A stretch of 36,285 nt of DNA from Thermomonospora catenispora (GCF_006363815.1 NZ_RRYT01000027.1:29454-65738); one strand, 5' to 3'; numbered from the stretch's first letter, positions 1 to 9,167 are shown. Program-made: numbers and translations. Notes: a model not told the origin generated them from the letters alone.

Positions 1-1140
1 TCCGGTGGCGTCGATCGGCCATCCCATCGCGGTGTGCGGGCCGGGCTGGGCGAGGAACTCGACATCGTCGCATCCGGGGAAGGCGCTGTGCTCGCTGGGG
101 CGGTGCCCGTCCGCGGCCTGCTTGGGAGCGCTCCCATCCCAGTGGCGGACCAGCGTCGGCGCGTAGTAGTTCACCCCGAGCACGTCCAGCGGGGCCGCGA
201 TGGTCTTCTCGTCGCCGTCCCGGAGGAACCCCCAATCGGTGACGGCGGCGGTGGCGGTGCGCAGGTCGTCGGGGTAACGGCCGGTCAGCATCGGGTCCAG
301 GAAGATCCGGTTGGCGACGGCGTCCACCCGCCGGGCCGCCTCCAGATCGGCCTCCGAGACCCGCTCCGCCGCGGGACGATCCTCCGGGCCCGGGGGGAAG
401 GGGATGTGCGCGCCGTGCTCGGCGACGTCCTGCCGCGCCGGTCCGGCCACGCGCACATGGTGCAGGTTGAGGGTGACCGAGCAGCGGGCCTGCGGACCGG
501 ACACCGAGCGCAGCGCCTCGACGGCCAGGCCGTGCGCGAGGTTGAGGTGGTGGGCGGCGGCGAGCGCGGCGGCGGCGTCGGTGCGGCCGGGCGCGTGGAC
601 GCCCGAGGCGTACCCCAGGAACGCCGAGCACCACGGCTCGTTCAGCGTGGTCCAGACGTGCACCCGGTCGCCGAGGACCTTTCCGATCGCCTCGGCGTAC
701 TCGGCGAACCGCAGCGCGGTGTCACGGGCCGGCCAGCCGCCGGCGTCCTCCAGGTGCTGCGGCAGGTCCCAGTGGTAAAGGGTGGCGACCGGGGCGATGC
801 CCCGTTCCAACAGGGCGTCCACCAGCCGGGAGTAGAAGTCGGCGCCCCGGGGGTTGAACGTCCCGCCGGGCATGATCCGCGGCCAGGCGATGGAGAACCG
901 GTAGGCCCCCAGCCCCAGGTCCGTCATGATCTGCACGTCGTCGGCCCACCGGTGGTAGTGATCGGCGGCCACGTCACCGGTGTCGCCGTTCAGCACCCGG
1001 CCGGGGGTGTGACTGTAGGTGTCCCAGATGGACGGCTCCCGCCCGTCCTCGCTCGCGGCGCCCTCGATCTGGTAGGCGGCGGTGGCCGCCCCCCACAGAA
1101 AGCCGGCCGGGAAGCCGGTGGGCAGGTCCTGCTCGGTCAT
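1..1140 (-). CDS. GH1 beta-glucosidase, C-terminus cut by window edge
   Basis: Glycoside hydrolase family 1 enzyme that releases terminal beta-linked glucose from cello- or xyloglucan-type oligosaccharides, probably in the cytoplasm since no signal peptide is seen. The 380 visible residues open with [19 protein letters not shown], the family's N-terminal signature, followed by [10 protein letters not shown] and YHWDLPQ. The acid/base glutamate is E168 in TLNEP. The nucleophile motif (ITENG type) would come after the last visible residues (MGWPIDATG), so it lies outside the window. The start ATG overlaps the TGA of the upstream GH31 gene by four bases (ATGA), implying translational coupling. 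It is the last visible gene of the sugar operon. An exact CebR-type palindrome lies inside the reading frame. Substrate is inferred from the partner alpha-xylosidase; cellobiose is equally possible. Confidence 0.95.
   Translation of the reverse strand, partial: MTEQDLPTGFPAGFLWGAATAAYQIEGAASEDGREPSIWDTYSHTPGRVLNGDTGDVAADHYHRWADDVQIMTDLGLGAYRFSIAWPRIMPGGTFNPRGADFYSRLVDALLERGIAPVATLYHWDLPQHLEDAGGWPARDTALRFAEYAEAIGKVLGDRVHVWTTLNEPWCSAFLGYASGVHAPGRTDAAAALAAAHHLNLAHGLAVEALRSVSGPQARCSVTLNLHHVRVAGPARQDVAEHGAHIPFPPGPEDRPAAERVSEADLEAARRVDAVANRIFLDPMLTGRYPDDLRTATAAVTDWGFLRDGDEKTIAAPLDVLGVNYYAPTLVRHWDGSAPKQAADGHRPSEHSAFPGCDDVEFLAQPGPHTAMGWPIDATG
123..136. promoter_or_regulatory. CebR/CelR-type operator inside GH1 gene
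   Basis: TGGGAGCGCTCCCA is a perfect 14-bp palindrome, identical to the operator described for the LacI-family cellobiose regulators CebR (Streptomyces) and CelR (Thermobifida). Here it sits in the GH1 coding sequence, about 1 kb after the start codon, encoding part of DGSAPK. That it binds a regulator is inference; the sequence match is direct. Confidence 0.5.
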
Positions 1141-3473
1141 GCCGAATCCCCCACTTCGATCGTCACTGTCGCCTCCTGCGCCTCCACCAGCACTCCCTGC
1201 TCGTCGGGGCGCGCCGTGCCGCCCCGCACCGACCGCACGTCGCGCACTCCCACCAGCAGGACCCGCCAGGGACCGCCGGGGCTGGCCTCCACGGTGATCA
1301 TGCCGTTCCGACGCGTCGTGGAGAAGGTCCGTGCCACGCCTCCGTCGGCGGACGGGATCTCGGTGACCACCTCGACGCCCTCCGCCGGCCGGTACACCCG
1401 CAGCGTCACCCCGCTGGCGTAGTCGTACTCGGGCCGGTCGTCCACCGCCCCGAGCGGGACGACCGCTCCGGGCCGCACCAGCAGCGGAAGGCTGTCGAAC
1501 CCGTGCCGCTCGGTCACCCAGCGCGGCCCCTCGACGGTCCGGCCGGTCAACAGATGGGTCCACGTCCCCTCGGGGACGTAGTACGACACCTTCCCGTCGG
1601 GGGAGAACACCGGGGCCACCAGCAGGTCGTCGCCCAGCATGTACTGGCGTTCCAGGTGGGTGCAGGCCGGGTCGTCGGGGAACTCCAGCACCATCGCCCG
1701 CATGATCGGCACGCCCTCGTCCCGCACCTGGGCGGCGGCGCGCAGCAGGTACGGCATGAGCCGCATCTTGAGCCGGGTGAACGTGCGCAGCACGTCCACC
1801 GCCTCCTCGTCGAACAGCCACGGCACCCGGTAGGAGCCGCTGCCGTGCAGCCGGCTGTGCGAGGACAGCAGCCCAAAGGCGATCCAGCGTTTGAAGACCC
1901 CGGCGTCGGGCGTGCCCTCGAATCCTCCGATGTCGTGGCTCCAGTAGCCGAACCCCGACATGCCCAGCGACAGACCGCCGCGCAGGTTCTCCCCCATCGC
2001 CGCGAAGGTCGACTCGCAGTCCCCGCTCCAGTGCACCGGGAACCGCTGGCCGCCGACCGTCGCCGAGCGGGCGAACACCACCGCCTCGCCCTCGCCGCGC
2101 CGCTTGCGCAGCAGCTCGAAGACGGTCTGGTTGTACAGGTACGTGTAGTAGTTGTGCATCCGCTCCGGGTCGGAGCCGTCGTGCCAGACGACGTCGTCGA
2201 CGGGGATGCGCTCGCCGAAGTCGGACTTGAAGCAGTCCACGCCCATCTCCAGCAGGGCGTCCAGCTTCTCGGCCCACCACCGGCGCGCCTCGGGGTTGGT
2301 GAGGTCCACGATCGCGCAGCCCGGCTGCCAGTGGTCCCACTGCCACACGTCGCCGTTGGCGCGCCTGAGCAGGTAGCCGCGGGCCTTGCCCTCCTCGAAC
2401 AGCTTCGACCGCTGACCGACGTAGGGGTTGATCCACACGCAGATCCGCAGGCCGCGCTCCTTGAGCCGGGCGAGCATGCCGCGCGGGTCGGGGAAGGTCC
2501 GCGGGTCCCACTCGAAGTCGCACCAGTGGTACTCGCGCATCCAGAACGTGTCGAAGTGGAACACGCTCAGCGGCAGGTCCCGCTCGGCCATCCCCTCGAT
2601 GAAGCCCGTGACGGTCTCCTCGTCGTAGGAGGTGGTGAACGAGGTGGACAGCCACAGCCCGTACGACCAGGCGGGGAGGCGGGGGGCGCGGCCGGTCAGC
2701 GCGGTGTACTTGCGCAGGATCTCCTTGGGGGTGGGGCCGTAGATGAAGTAGTACTCCATCGACTGGCCCTCGACGCTGAACTGCACCCGCGAGACCGCCT
2801 CGGAGGCCACCTCGAACGACACGCATCCGGGATGGTCGACGAACACCCCGTAGCCGGCGTTGGTGAGGAAGAACGGCACATTCTTGTAGGCCTGCTCGCT
2901 GGCGGTGCCGCCGTCGGCGTTCCAGATGTCGACGGCCTGGCCGTTCTTGACCAGCGGCCCGAACCGCTCGCCCAGCCCGTACACGAAGTGGTCCACCTGC
3001 AGGTCGAGCTGCTCGCGCACGTAGTGGCGGCCCTCGTCGGTGTCGATGATCGCCATCGCCTTGAAGCCGCTGCGGGTCAGCTCCCGCCCTTCGGCGAGGA
3101 AGCCCAGTCCGAAGCTCTTGGCCCGCCGGTCGATCCGGGCGGTCAGCGCCCCCGAGGTCAGCTCGGCGAAGTCGGCCTCGCAGCGGATCGCGGCGGCGGC
3201 CGCGGCCGCTTCGTCCTCGGCGATCTCGAAGCGGGGTCCCCGCTCGACCGCGCCGCCGAAGTGGGTGATGGTGACCTTGACGACGTCGGTCATCGGCGCG
3301 GCCAGCTCGACCGTCACCATCGGGCCCTTGAGCAGGTCCCCGCGGTGACGGATGTGCTGGCCGGGGGCGTAGGCCGTCAGCCGCCCGGGGCCGGTGGCGA
3401 CGTCGAGGACCTCGACGGGGTACGTCGGGTGGACGCCGGGCCGCATCAGCCAGTAGCCGTCGGTGAACTTCAT
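1137..3473 (-). CDS. yicI: GH31 alpha-xylosidase (YicI type)
   Basis: 778-residue family 31 glycoside hydrolase, the usual length for YicI. It removes alpha-1,6-xylose from the non-reducing end of isoprimeverose or xyloglucan oligosaccharides. The N-terminus ([14 protein letters not shown]) has the YicI-type beginning, which supports this start. The catalytic nucleophile is D418 in [11 protein letters not shown] and the acid/base is D485 in HWSGDCES, both in the contexts known from Yic[13 protein letters not shown] follows. KSDFGE, rather than the WxDMNE of alpha-glucosidases, favours alpha-xylosidase. No signal peptide, so cytoplasmic. It lies 60 bp after the second permease and overlaps the GH1 start by four bases. 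The upstream gap contains a duplicated CGATACGGG and a weak AAAGG ribosome binding site. Alpha-glucosidase side activity cannot be excluded. Confidence 0.94.
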   Translation of the reverse strand: MKFTDGYWLMRPGVHPTYPVEVLDVATGPGRLTAYAPGQHIRHRGDLLKGPMVTVELAAPMTDVVKVTITHFGGAVERGPRFEIAEDEAAAAAAAIRCEADFAELTSGALTARIDRRAKSFGLGFLAEGRELTRSGFKAMAIIDTDEGRHYVREQLDLQVDHFVYGLGERFGPLVKNGQAVDIWNADGGTASEQAYKNVPFFLTNAGYGVFVDHPGCVSFEVASEAVSRVQFSVEGQSMEYYFIYGPTPKEILRKYTALTGRAPRLPAWSYGLWLSTSFTTSYDEETVTGFIEGMAERDLPLSVFHFDTFWMREYHWCDFEWDPRTFPDPRGMLARLKERGLRICVWINPYVGQRSKLFEEGKARGYLLRRANGDVWQWDHWQPGCAIVDLTNPEARRWWAEKLDALLEMGVDCFKSDFGERIPVDDVVWHDGSDPERMHNYYTYLYNQTVFELLRKRRGEGEAVVFARSATVGGQRFPVHWSGDCESTFAAMGENLRGGLSLGMSGFGYWSHDIGGFEGTPDAGVFKRWIAFGLLSSHSRLHGSGSYRVPWLFDEEAVDVLRTFTRLKMRLMPYLLRAAAQVRDEGVPIMRAMVLEFPDDPACTHLERQYMLGDDLLVAPVFSPDGKVSYYVPEGTWTHLLTGRTVEGPRWVTERHGFDSLPLLVRPGAVVPLGAVDDRPEYDYASGVTLRVYRPAEGVEVVTEIPSADGGVARTFSTTRRNGMITVEASPGGPWRVLLVGVRDVRSVRGGTARPDEQGVLVEAQEATVTIEVGDSA

Positions 3474-3514
3474 GAAAAGCGCGCGCCTTTCGATACGGGG
3501 TCGATACGGGAGCG

Positions 3515-3534
3515 GTCCGCTCGGGAGGGCGGAC
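3515..3534 (-). other. Small hairpin between permease and GH31 gene
   Basis: Inverted repeat GTCCGC / GCGGAC with an 8-nt loop, overlapping the last base of the second permease's stop codon. It has no T-tract. It might trim or stabilise the polycistronic message, or be chance in GC-rich DNA. Confidence 0.25.
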
Positions 3535-4382
3535 TACTTGATCGCGCCCACGGTGATGCCACGGGTCAGGGTCCGCTGGAAGATCACGAAGAAGGCGATG
3601 GTCGGCAGCACCCCCAGCAGCGCGGAGGCGCTGGTCATGGTGGCGTCCATCAGCCGCTGACCCTGCAGCACGCCGAGCGCGACCGAGACGGTCTGGGTCT
3701 CGTTGGACACCAGGAACACCAGCGGGATCAGGAACTCGTTCCAGGTCCAGATGAAGAAGAACACCAGCAGCACCGACAGGGTCGGGCGGCTGACCGGGAC
3801 CACCACCCGCAGCAGCACCTGCAGCCGGTTGGCGCCGTCGATCCGGGCCGCCTCGAGGATCTCCCTGGGGAATCCGGACAGCACCGACGACAGCAGGTAG
3901 GTGCCGAACGCGGTCTGGATGCAGGTGAAGACGATGATCACGCTGAGCCGGGTGTCGTACAGCCCCACCTGCTTGGCCAGGTAGTACAGCGGGTAGACCA
4001 GCGCCTCCTGCGGCAGCGTGTTGGCCATCAGGAACAGCACCAGGATCCACATCCGGCCCTTGACGCGGCCGATGCCCAGCGCGTAGGCGTTCAGCACCGA
4101 CAGCACCACCGCCAGCACCGCCACCGAGCCGCTGATCAGCACGCTGTTCAGCAGCTTCTCGCCGTAGTCGACCCGCTGCCAGAAGTCGATCAGGCCGTCC
4201 AGGTAGACGCCCTCCGGCAGCGCCAGCGGACCGTTGGTGGAGTATTCCCGGGGCGTCTTGATCGCGTTCAGCAGCACGATCGCGAACGGCACCAGCATCA
4301 TCACGGCCAGCACCAGGTAGGCCGTCAGCACCGCGTACCGGCCCGGTCCGTACCGGCGTGCGCCGGCCTGCGGGGTCGCCAT
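3534..4382 (-). CDS. ABC sugar transporter permease (MalG/CUT1 type)
   Basis: 282-residue inner-membrane subunit of a carbohydrate-uptake (CUT1) ABC importer. Six hydrophobic segments are visible, beginning with [23 protein letters not shown] at the N-terminus. The EAA loop that docks the ATPase is present as [23 protein letters not shown]. The C-terminus ends TVGAIK, typical of MalG-like permeases. The chosen ATG is the first codon that gives a normal short cytoplasmic tail; it lies two bases after the TGA of the partner permease. No ATP-binding gene follows; the next gene is the GH31 alpha-xylosidase. Actinomycete CUT1 systems usually share a distant MsiK-type ATPase, so that is the likely energiser. 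Xyloglucan-oligosaccharide specificity is inferred from the neighbours. Confidence 0.93.
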   Translation of the reverse strand: MATPQAGARRYGPGRYAVLTAYLVLAVMMLVPFAIVLLNAIKTPREYSTNGPLALPEGVYLDGLIDFWQRVDYGEKLLNSVLISGSVAVLAVVLSVLNAYALGIGRVKGRMWILVLFLMANTLPQEALVYPLYYLAKQVGLYDTRLSVIIVFTCIQTAFGTYLLSSVLSGFPREILEAARIDGANRLQVLLRVVVPVSRPTLSVLLVFFFIWTWNEFLIPLVFLVSNETQTVSVALGVLQGQRLMDATMTSASALLGVLPTIAFFVIFQRTLTRGITVGAIK

Positions 4383-4384
4383 GC

Positions 4385-5395
4385 TCAGCCCTCCTCGCCC
4401 TTGCTCTGCCGCCGCAGGAACACCACGGTCAGCGCGATGATGATCAGGGCGAGCACGGTGGCCACGGCGGCGCCGTACCCGACCCGGGTGGTGTCGAAGA
4501 AGTTCTCGAACGAGTAGTACGACGGGACGCTGGTGGCCCCGCCGGGCCCGCCCTTGGTGAGCACGTAGATGAACGCGAACGCCTTGAGCGAGGCGATGGT
4601 GCACCACAGCAGCGCCACGAAGATCTCCGGCCGGATCTGGGGGATCGTCACGTGCCAGAACCGGCGCCACCAGGAGGCCCCGTCGATCTCGGCGGCCTCG
4701 TACAGCGCCGGGTCCACCCGCTGCAGCCCGGACATGAAGATCACCAGCGGGAAGCCGATCTGCACCCAGACCATCACGCCCATCACGCTGAACAGCGCCC
4801 TGCGGGGGTCGCCCAGCCAGTCCTGCTGCAGCGCCTCCAGCCCCACCGCGCCCAGCAGCGCGTTCAGCGCGCCGTCCTCGGGGGCCAGGATCCAGCTCCA
4901 CACGATGCCGGCGACCGCGATCGGCAGCACCTGCGGCAGGTAGATGCAGGCCCGCAGGAACGCCGCGGTCCGCGGTCCGAACCGCTTGCCGATGTAGTCG
5001 AACAGTCCGGCGGCCAGCACCAGCCCGATGCACGTGGGGATCACCGCCATGGCCAGGGTGACCGCGATGTTGTGCCGGAACGACGCCCAGAACTCGGTGT
5101 CCCGGGCCAGCTCGGTGTAGTTGTCCAGCCCGACGAACTCCGGCGTCCCCACGCCCTCCCACTCGGTGAGGCTGAGGGCGGTGTTCATCACGAACGGAAC
5201 GATGATCACCGCGAGCAGCAGCAGCCCGCCGGGGACCAGGAACAGCGCGTAGGGGATCTCGCGGCGCCGGCGGGGGCGCTTCACGCCGTCGGCCTCGACC
5301 GGCTCGGGCGGGGCGGGGGGTCCCGAGGCGGGTCGGGGGGAGTCCGGGCCGGTCCGAGGCGAGGAGGCGGCCGTCACGTCCGCTGATCGAGTCAT
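4385..5395 (-). CDS. ABC sugar transporter permease (MalF/CUT1 type)
   Basis: 336-residue permease partner of the downstream MalG-like subunit. A Pro/Ser-rich cytoplasmic N-terminus of about 50 residues precedes six membrane segments; the first is [23 protein letters not shown]. The EAA loop reads [27 protein letters not shown]. The start ATG has GAGAGG about eight bases upstream. Only two bases separate its stop from the next start, so the two permeases are co-translated. A 15-bp hairpin separates it from the binding-protein gene, which would allow the binding protein to be made in excess. Family assignment is secure; the transported sugar is inferred from the GH31 and GH1 genes. Confidence 0.94.
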   Translation of the reverse strand: MTRSADVTAASSPRTGPDSPRPASGPPAPPEPVEADGVKRPRRRREIPYALFLVPGGLLLLAVIIVPFVMNTALSLTEWEGVGTPEFVGLDNYTELARDTEFWASFRHNIAVTLAMAVIPTCIGLVLAAGLFDYIGKRFGPRTAAFLRACIYLPQVLPIAVAGIVWSWILAPEDGALNALLGAVGLEALQQDWLGDPRRALFSVMGVMVWVQIGFPLVIFMSGLQRVDPALYEAAEIDGASWWRRFWHVTIPQIRPEIFVALLWCTIASLKAFAFIYVLTKGGPGGATSVPSYYSFENFFDTTRVGYGAAVATVLALIIIALTVVFLRRQSKGEEG

Positions 5396-5412
5396 CTGTG
5401 GCCTCTCTCACC

Positions 5413-5445
5413 GCGGGCGGGACGGGCGGCGCCCGTCCCGCCCGC
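5413..5445 (-). other. Strong intercistronic hairpin after binding-protein gene
   Basis: Perfect 15-bp inverted repeat (GCGGGCGGGACGGGC and its complement) around a 3-nt centre, filling the 57-bp gap between the binding-protein stop and the first permease. There is no T-tract. Such structures between binding-protein and permease genes are known to protect the upstream mRNA or cause partial termination, giving excess binding protein. That role is inferred here. Confidence 0.6.
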
Positions 5446-5452
5446 CGCCGAT

Positions 5453-6736
5453 CTACTTGGGCAGGCCCTCGTCGTAGGCCTTCTGGAGGTTGCCCAGCAC
5501 CCGGTCGGGGGTGGCCGAGCCGTTCATCAGCTTCTGCACCTCCGACACCCAGGTGTCGTAGAACCCGGCGACCGGCCAGTCCGGGTAGTAGGCCAGGCCG
5601 TCGCCGTCGGCCAGCCGGTTGAAGTCGTCGATCAGCTTCTTGGCCTTCGGGTTGGTGATCGCGGAGCTGTCGGCCGCGACCGGGATGCCGCCGGCGTTGC
5701 CGAGGGCGTTCTGGATCTGCTTCTTCATCGTGATGTCGATGAAGTCATAGGCCAGCTGCTTGTTCTTGGAGCCCTGCGGGACGACCCACAGGTTGCCGCC
5801 CGAGCCCAGCGTCATCTTCGAGCCGGGCCACACGAAGGTGTCCCACTCGAAGTCGGCCTCGGCGGCGACACGGCCGAACCACCAGCTGCCGGAGAACATC
5901 ATCGGGTACTTGCCCTGCATGAACGCCACCCCGGCGTCCTCGGCCTTGGCGCCGACGGAGGTCTTGGCGATGTAGCCCTTCTTGACCCAGTCGGCGAACG
6001 TGGTGACGCCGTAGGTCCAGGCCGGGTCCTTGAAGTCCACCTTGCCGGTGTAGCGCTGGTAGGCGTCCACCCAGGCGCGGTCGGCCTTGGAGAGGGCGAG
6101 CTGGTAGACGAACTGCTGCGCCATGTACTCCGAGCCGGCGTTGGTCAGCGGGGTGACGCCCTTGGCGACGAACGCGTCCATGGCGGCGACGAGCTCGTCG
6201 AAGGTGGTGGGGACCTTGACGTCGTGCTCGGCGAACAGGTCCTTGTTGTAGTAGACCTGCACGTACTCGGCGTAGTTGGGGACGCCGAACCACTTGTCGC
6301 CGCCCATGACGCCCTTGGCGTCGTACTTGGCGGTGACCTGCACTCCGGCGGGGATGAGCTTGTCCCAGCCGCGCTTGGTGACCTCGGCGGTGAGGTCGGT
6401 CAGCAGCCCCTGCTTGGACAGCAGGCCCGCCGTGGCGTTGCCCTTGTTGTACTCCATGAGGTCGGGGGCGTCCTTGGAGTTGAGCACCATGGGCGCGGTC
6501 TTCTGGATCTGTTCGAAGCCCTTCTCCTCGAACTTCACCTTGACGCCGGGGTGGGTGCGTTCGAACTCCTTGATGGCCTCGTTCCAGGCGACCCCCATGG
6601 CGCTGTCGGGGCCCTCGTAGTGCCACAGCCGCAGCACGTTGGGGTCGGATCCGCCGTCCGACCCGCATCCCGCCAGCGTCGTCGCAGCGGCGGCCAGTGC
6701 CGCCAGGGCGGCCGCGACCTTGCGTACCTTCAGCAT
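5453..6736 (-). CDS. Extracellular sugar-binding lipoprotein (CUT1 ABC)
   Basis: 427-residue solute-binding protein anchored outside the membrane. The signal peptide MLKVRKVAAALAALAAAATT leads to the lipobox LAGC, with C24 as the lipid-modified residue, followed by a GSDGGSDP linker. The mature part begins VLRLWHYEGPDSAMGVAWNE and continues as a family 1 binding protein, with DAPDLMEYNKGN and GKYPMMFSGSWWFG typical of sugar binders. The ATG is chosen because GGAGGA lies five bases upstream and the signal peptide starts there; a longer in-frame reading would put 43 unconvincing residues in front of it. It is the first gene of the operon and lies directly behind the promoter and double operator. 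Ligand is inferred to be a xyloglucan- or cello-oligosaccharide. Confidence 0.95.
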   Translation of the reverse strand: MLKVRKVAAALAALAAAATTLAGCGSDGGSDPNVLRLWHYEGPDSAMGVAWNEAIKEFERTHPGVKVKFEEKGFEQIQKTAPMVLNSKDAPDLMEYNKGNATAGLLSKQGLLTDLTAEVTKRGWDKLIPAGVQVTAKYDAKGVMGGDKWFGVPNYAEYVQVYYNKDLFAEHDVKVPTTFDELVAAMDAFVAKGVTPLTNAGSEYMAQQFVYQLALSKADRAWVDAYQRYTGKVDFKDPAWTYGVTTFADWVKKGYIAKTSVGAKAEDAGVAFMQGKYPMMFSGSWWFGRVAAEADFEWDTFVWPGSKMTLGSGGNLWVVPQGSKNKQLAYDFIDITMKKQIQNALGNAGGIPVAADSSAITNPKAKKLIDDFNRLADGDGLAYYPDWPVAGFYDTWVSEVQKLMNGSATPDRVLGNLQKAYDEGLPK

Positions 6737-6790
6737 GTCTTCCTCCAGGGGTGGACGACCGCTTGCGCCCCGAACAAGCGGGTCGAGGTC

Positions 6791-6819
6791 GTCGAAGCGC
6801 TTAGTCGAAGCGCTTCGAC
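6791..6819. promoter_or_regulatory. Double LacI-type operator upstream of sugar operon
   Basis: GTCGAAGCGCTTCGAC (6804-6819) is a perfect 16-bp palindrome with the AAGCGCTT core typical of LacI-family operators. A second copy of its left 12 bases, GTCGAAGCGCTT, starts 13 bp away at 6791. Both lie downstream of the predicted -10 box and upstream of the binding-protein start, a roadblock position. No LacI gene is in the window, so the regulator is encoded elsewhere. Confidence 0.65.
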
Positions 6820-6835
6820 AGGCGTGATAGGGAGG

Positions 6836-6865
6836 ACGGTAGGGGTCGAACAGGTCACATGTCAA
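6836..6865 (-). promoter_or_regulatory. Promoter of sugar-uptake operon
   Basis: On the minus strand a consensus -35 TTGACA (6860-6865) is followed after 18 bases by TACCGT (6836-6841), matching the TAnnnT pattern of housekeeping sigma factors. Transcription would start near 6829 and run straight into the double operator, leaving a leader of about 90 bases. The -35 box lies just after the stop codon of the cyclase gene. Confidence 0.6.
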
Positions 6866-6872
6866 CGGTGTG

Positions 6873-8510
6873 TTACGCGCCGATGTCCTCGACGGGTTCC
6901 GCGGGCGACGTCTGCGGGACGGCCGAGGGGAGCGTCCTGGGCCGGGCCAGCACGGTGGTCCGGGTCCGTCCGCGCAAGGTGACCTCCTCGCCCGAGGTCC
7001 AGCAGTCGGCCTCGTCGGGGTCGGCGCAGGCGACCACCGACCCGGCGGCCAGCACCCGCTCCGGCGTGCGCTTCGCCAGCTCGGTCAGCCGGGCCGCCTC
7101 GTTCACCGGGTCGCCGATCACGGTGTACTCGAAGCGCTCCTCCGCGCCGATGTGCCCGGCCACGGCCTCTCCGGCCGACACCCCCACCGCGGCCTGCAGC
7201 TCGGGCACCTCGGCGCGGAGCCGGGCGGCCAGCTCGCGGGCCGCCCGCAGCGTGCGGGCGGGGGCGTCCGGCAGGTCCAGCGGCGCGCCGAAGATGGCCA
7301 GCGCGGCGTCGCCCTCGAACTTGTTGACGAACCCCCCGTGCCGGCCGACCACCTCGACCACCACCGCGAAGAACCGGTTGAGCAGGCCGACCACCTCGGT
7401 CGGCGGCCGGTCGGCGGCCAGCCGGGTGGACCCGATGATGTCCACGAAGATCACCGCGACCTCGCGGATCTCCCCGCCCAGCTCGATCCCGCGCTCCAGG
7501 GCGAGGCGGGCGACGTCCTTGCCGACCTGGCGGCCGAACAGGTCGCGCAGCCGCTCGCGCTCGCGCAGCCCGGCGACCATGTGGTTGAACCCGGCCTGCA
7601 GCAGCCCGACCTCGCTGCCGTCGTAGACCGGGACCTCGGCGTCCAGGTCGCCGCGTTCGACCCGGGCCATGGCGAGGCGGACCGACTCGACCGGGTCGGC
7701 GATGGCGCGGGCGGCCACATAGGTGACCCCGAACCCGACCGTCAGCGAGGTGCAGGCCAGCGCGAGCGCCCCGATCGCCAGGTCGGTCGCGTCGGGGGCG
7801 TCGATCAGGAACGCCCCCGACGCCAGCGCGACCAATCCCAGCAGCGGCACCGCGGTGCCCAGCGCCCAGGCCAGCATGGAGCGGGCGACCACCCCGGGCA
7901 GCCCGGTGCGGCGCGGCACCTCGGCGCGCAGCGCGGTGACCACCGCCCGGCGCAGGATCCGTTCGGTGAGCAGGTAGACGACGGTGCAGGTGGTCAGTCC
8001 GCCGAGCGCGCCGGCGATGCCGACCTTGAGCGCCAGCGGCACCGAGAACGGGGCGTTGATCGCCACCCATCCGGCCGTGCCGATCGCCCACAGCGCCAGA
8101 TGCAGGCTCATCAGCCGCAGCGGCCCGTACAGCAGCACGAACCGGTCGCGTTCGTCGCGGACCCCCTCGGCCTCCACCAGCCGCCGCACCCGGCGGAAGA
8201 ACCGCTCGCCCAGCAGCAGTCCGACCGGCACGGCGGCGATCACGTAGGCGGTGAAGACCACCAGGTTGACCAGGTGCAGCCGGTCCGACCCGGCCTCGGG
8301 GGTCGGCACGATCAGCATGGTGAACAGCAGCACCACCAGGGCGCCGCCGAGGTTGGCGATCCCGGTGCAGACGGTCACCAGGATCCGGGCGCGCTGGGCG
8401 ACCCGGGCGGGGGTGGTGCGGACGGGACCGTCGATCAGCCGCAACAGGGGGCCGAGCAGGCTCCGGCGGCGGTGCGGCGGCATGACCGGCAAAGGCCCGT
8501 CCCAGTCCAT
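6873..8510 (-). CDS. Membrane adenylate cyclase, 6-TM + HAMP + class III catalytic domain
   Basis: 545-residue membrane protein expected to make cAMP from ATP. Six membrane segments lie at about 43-68, 80-100, 131-151, 157-181, 211-236 and 242-268. A HAMP linker follows (about 265-320) and then a class III cyclase domain (350-510). The catalytic set looks complete: metal ligands D357 (FVDIIGS) and D401, adenine-selecting K397 (NKFEGD) and D467 (VIGDPVN), and transition-state N470 and R474 (NEAAR). The layout matches the mycobacterial Rv1318c/Rv1319c/Rv1320c/Rv3645 group. The start is uncertain: ATG 8510 has only a distant GAGGGG, and ATG 8483 would shorten it by nine residues without touching a domain. 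It precedes the sugar operon on the same strand, but that operon has its own promoter. Confidence 0.92.
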   Translation of the reverse strand: MDWDGPLPVMPPHRRRSLLGPLLRLIDGPVRTTPARVAQRARILVTVCTGIANLGGALVVLLFTMLIVPTPEAGSDRLHLVNLVVFTAYVIAAVPVGLLLGERFFRRVRRLVEAEGVRDERDRFVLLYGPLRLMSLHLALWAIGTAGWVAINAPFSVPLALKVGIAGALGGLTTCTVVYLLTERILRRAVVTALRAEVPRRTGLPGVVARSMLAWALGTAVPLLGLVALASGAFLIDAPDATDLAIGALALACTSLTVGFGVTYVAARAIADPVESVRLAMARVERGDLDAEVPVYDGSEVGLLQAGFNHMVAGLRERERLRDLFGRQVGKDVARLALERGIELGGEIREVAVIFVDIIGSTRLAADRPPTEVVGLLNRFFAVVVEVVGRHGGFVNKFEGDAALAIFGAPLDLPDAPARTLRAARELAARLRAEVPELQAAVGVSAGEAVAGHIGAEERFEYTVIGDPVNEAARLTELAKRTPERVLAAGSVVACADPDEADCWTSGEEVTLRGRTRTTVLARPRTLPSAVPQTSPAEPVEDIGA

Positions 8511-8724
8511 ACCGGTGCAGACTAGCCCCTCACTCCCCCGCCCCCGGAGGGGATCCCGGCACATCCTCCCGGCCTGCGGGATCGCGACGACGAGGCGCCC
8601 GGCGGATGCCCGGGCGGCGCGCCCGGACGACGTGCCCGAACGACGCGCCCGGACGGCCGCCCGGACGACGGCTCGGACGCGGCCGGAGGCCCCTGCGGGT
8701 AAGGGTTTTGCTCTCCTCCGGGGA

Positions 8725-8744
8725 GATTGACCGGGCGGTCGATC
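8725..8744. promoter_or_regulatory. 20-bp palindrome in the cyclase/SPW intergenic region
   Basis: GATTGACCGGGCGGTCGATC is an inverted repeat with 8 of 9 arm positions paired around GG. It lies about 56 bp before the SPW-protein start and resembles TetR-family operators; the TetR gene two positions downstream is the obvious candidate binder (inference). The rest of 8511-8800 holds degenerate repeats of the kind CGCCCGGACGACG and an A/T-rich CCCTTTAAAAGGG just before the SPW gene. I see no gene in it. Confidence 0.35.
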
Positions 8745-8800
8745 AGGCACCCCTTTAAAAGGGATGAAACCCCACAAAAAGGATCTCCGGGAGGTGGCCT

Positions 8801-9154
8801 ATGGGCAGATTCGCGTGGCAGGACGCGGTGGCGTTCGTGGCAGGTCTCGCGGCGGCCCTGGCTCCGGAGCTGTGGGCCGACCACGCCGGCCGGCAGCCCC
8901 TGATGGTGCTGGGGGCGCTGTTGGCGCTGGCGGGACTGTACGCGCTGCTCGGCGCGGCGGGCCCGTCGGCGTGGACGACCACCGCGTTCGCGGTGCTGGT
9001 GTTCGTCTCCCCCTGGGCGTTCGGCTTCACCGGTGAGGGCGCCGCGGCCTGGACGGCATGGCTGGCCGGCGGCGCGGCCGCCGTGGTCGGCCTGTGGACG
9101 GCGGTGCAGCCCGCCGCGACGCGCTCGTCGGCGGACGAACGGGCCGCCGCCTGA
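8801..9154 (+). CDS. SPW-repeat membrane protein
   Basis: 117-residue integral membrane protein with four hydrophobic segments (about 8-22, 32-52, 58-76 and 84-104). The diagnostic SPW motif is in VLVFVSPWAFGFTGEG, preceding a fourth helix. One N-terminal half (WQDAVAFVAGLAAALAPELWA) resembles a degenerate copy of the same unit, as expected for this two-unit family. Function is unknown. GGGAGGTGG lies about six bases before the ATG. A GC hairpin follows the stop. It stands alone between a divergent cyclase gene and a TetR gene, and an imperfect palindrome lies upstream, so local regulation is plausible. Confidence 0.85.
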   Translation: MGRFAWQDAVAFVAGLAAALAPELWADHAGRQPLMVLGALLALAGLYALLGAAGPSAWTTTAFAVLVFVSPWAFGFTGEGAAAWTAWLAGGAAAVVGLWTAVQPAATRSSADERAAA

Positions 9155-9167
9155 ACGGACTCCGCCC

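Noticed and set aside
1503-4517. A 1004-codon open frame on the plus strand opposite the GH31 and permease genes
   Set aside because: Its product is Arg/Gly/His/Gln-rich with no family features; it is an antisense shadow produced by GC-biased codons of the real minus-strand genes.
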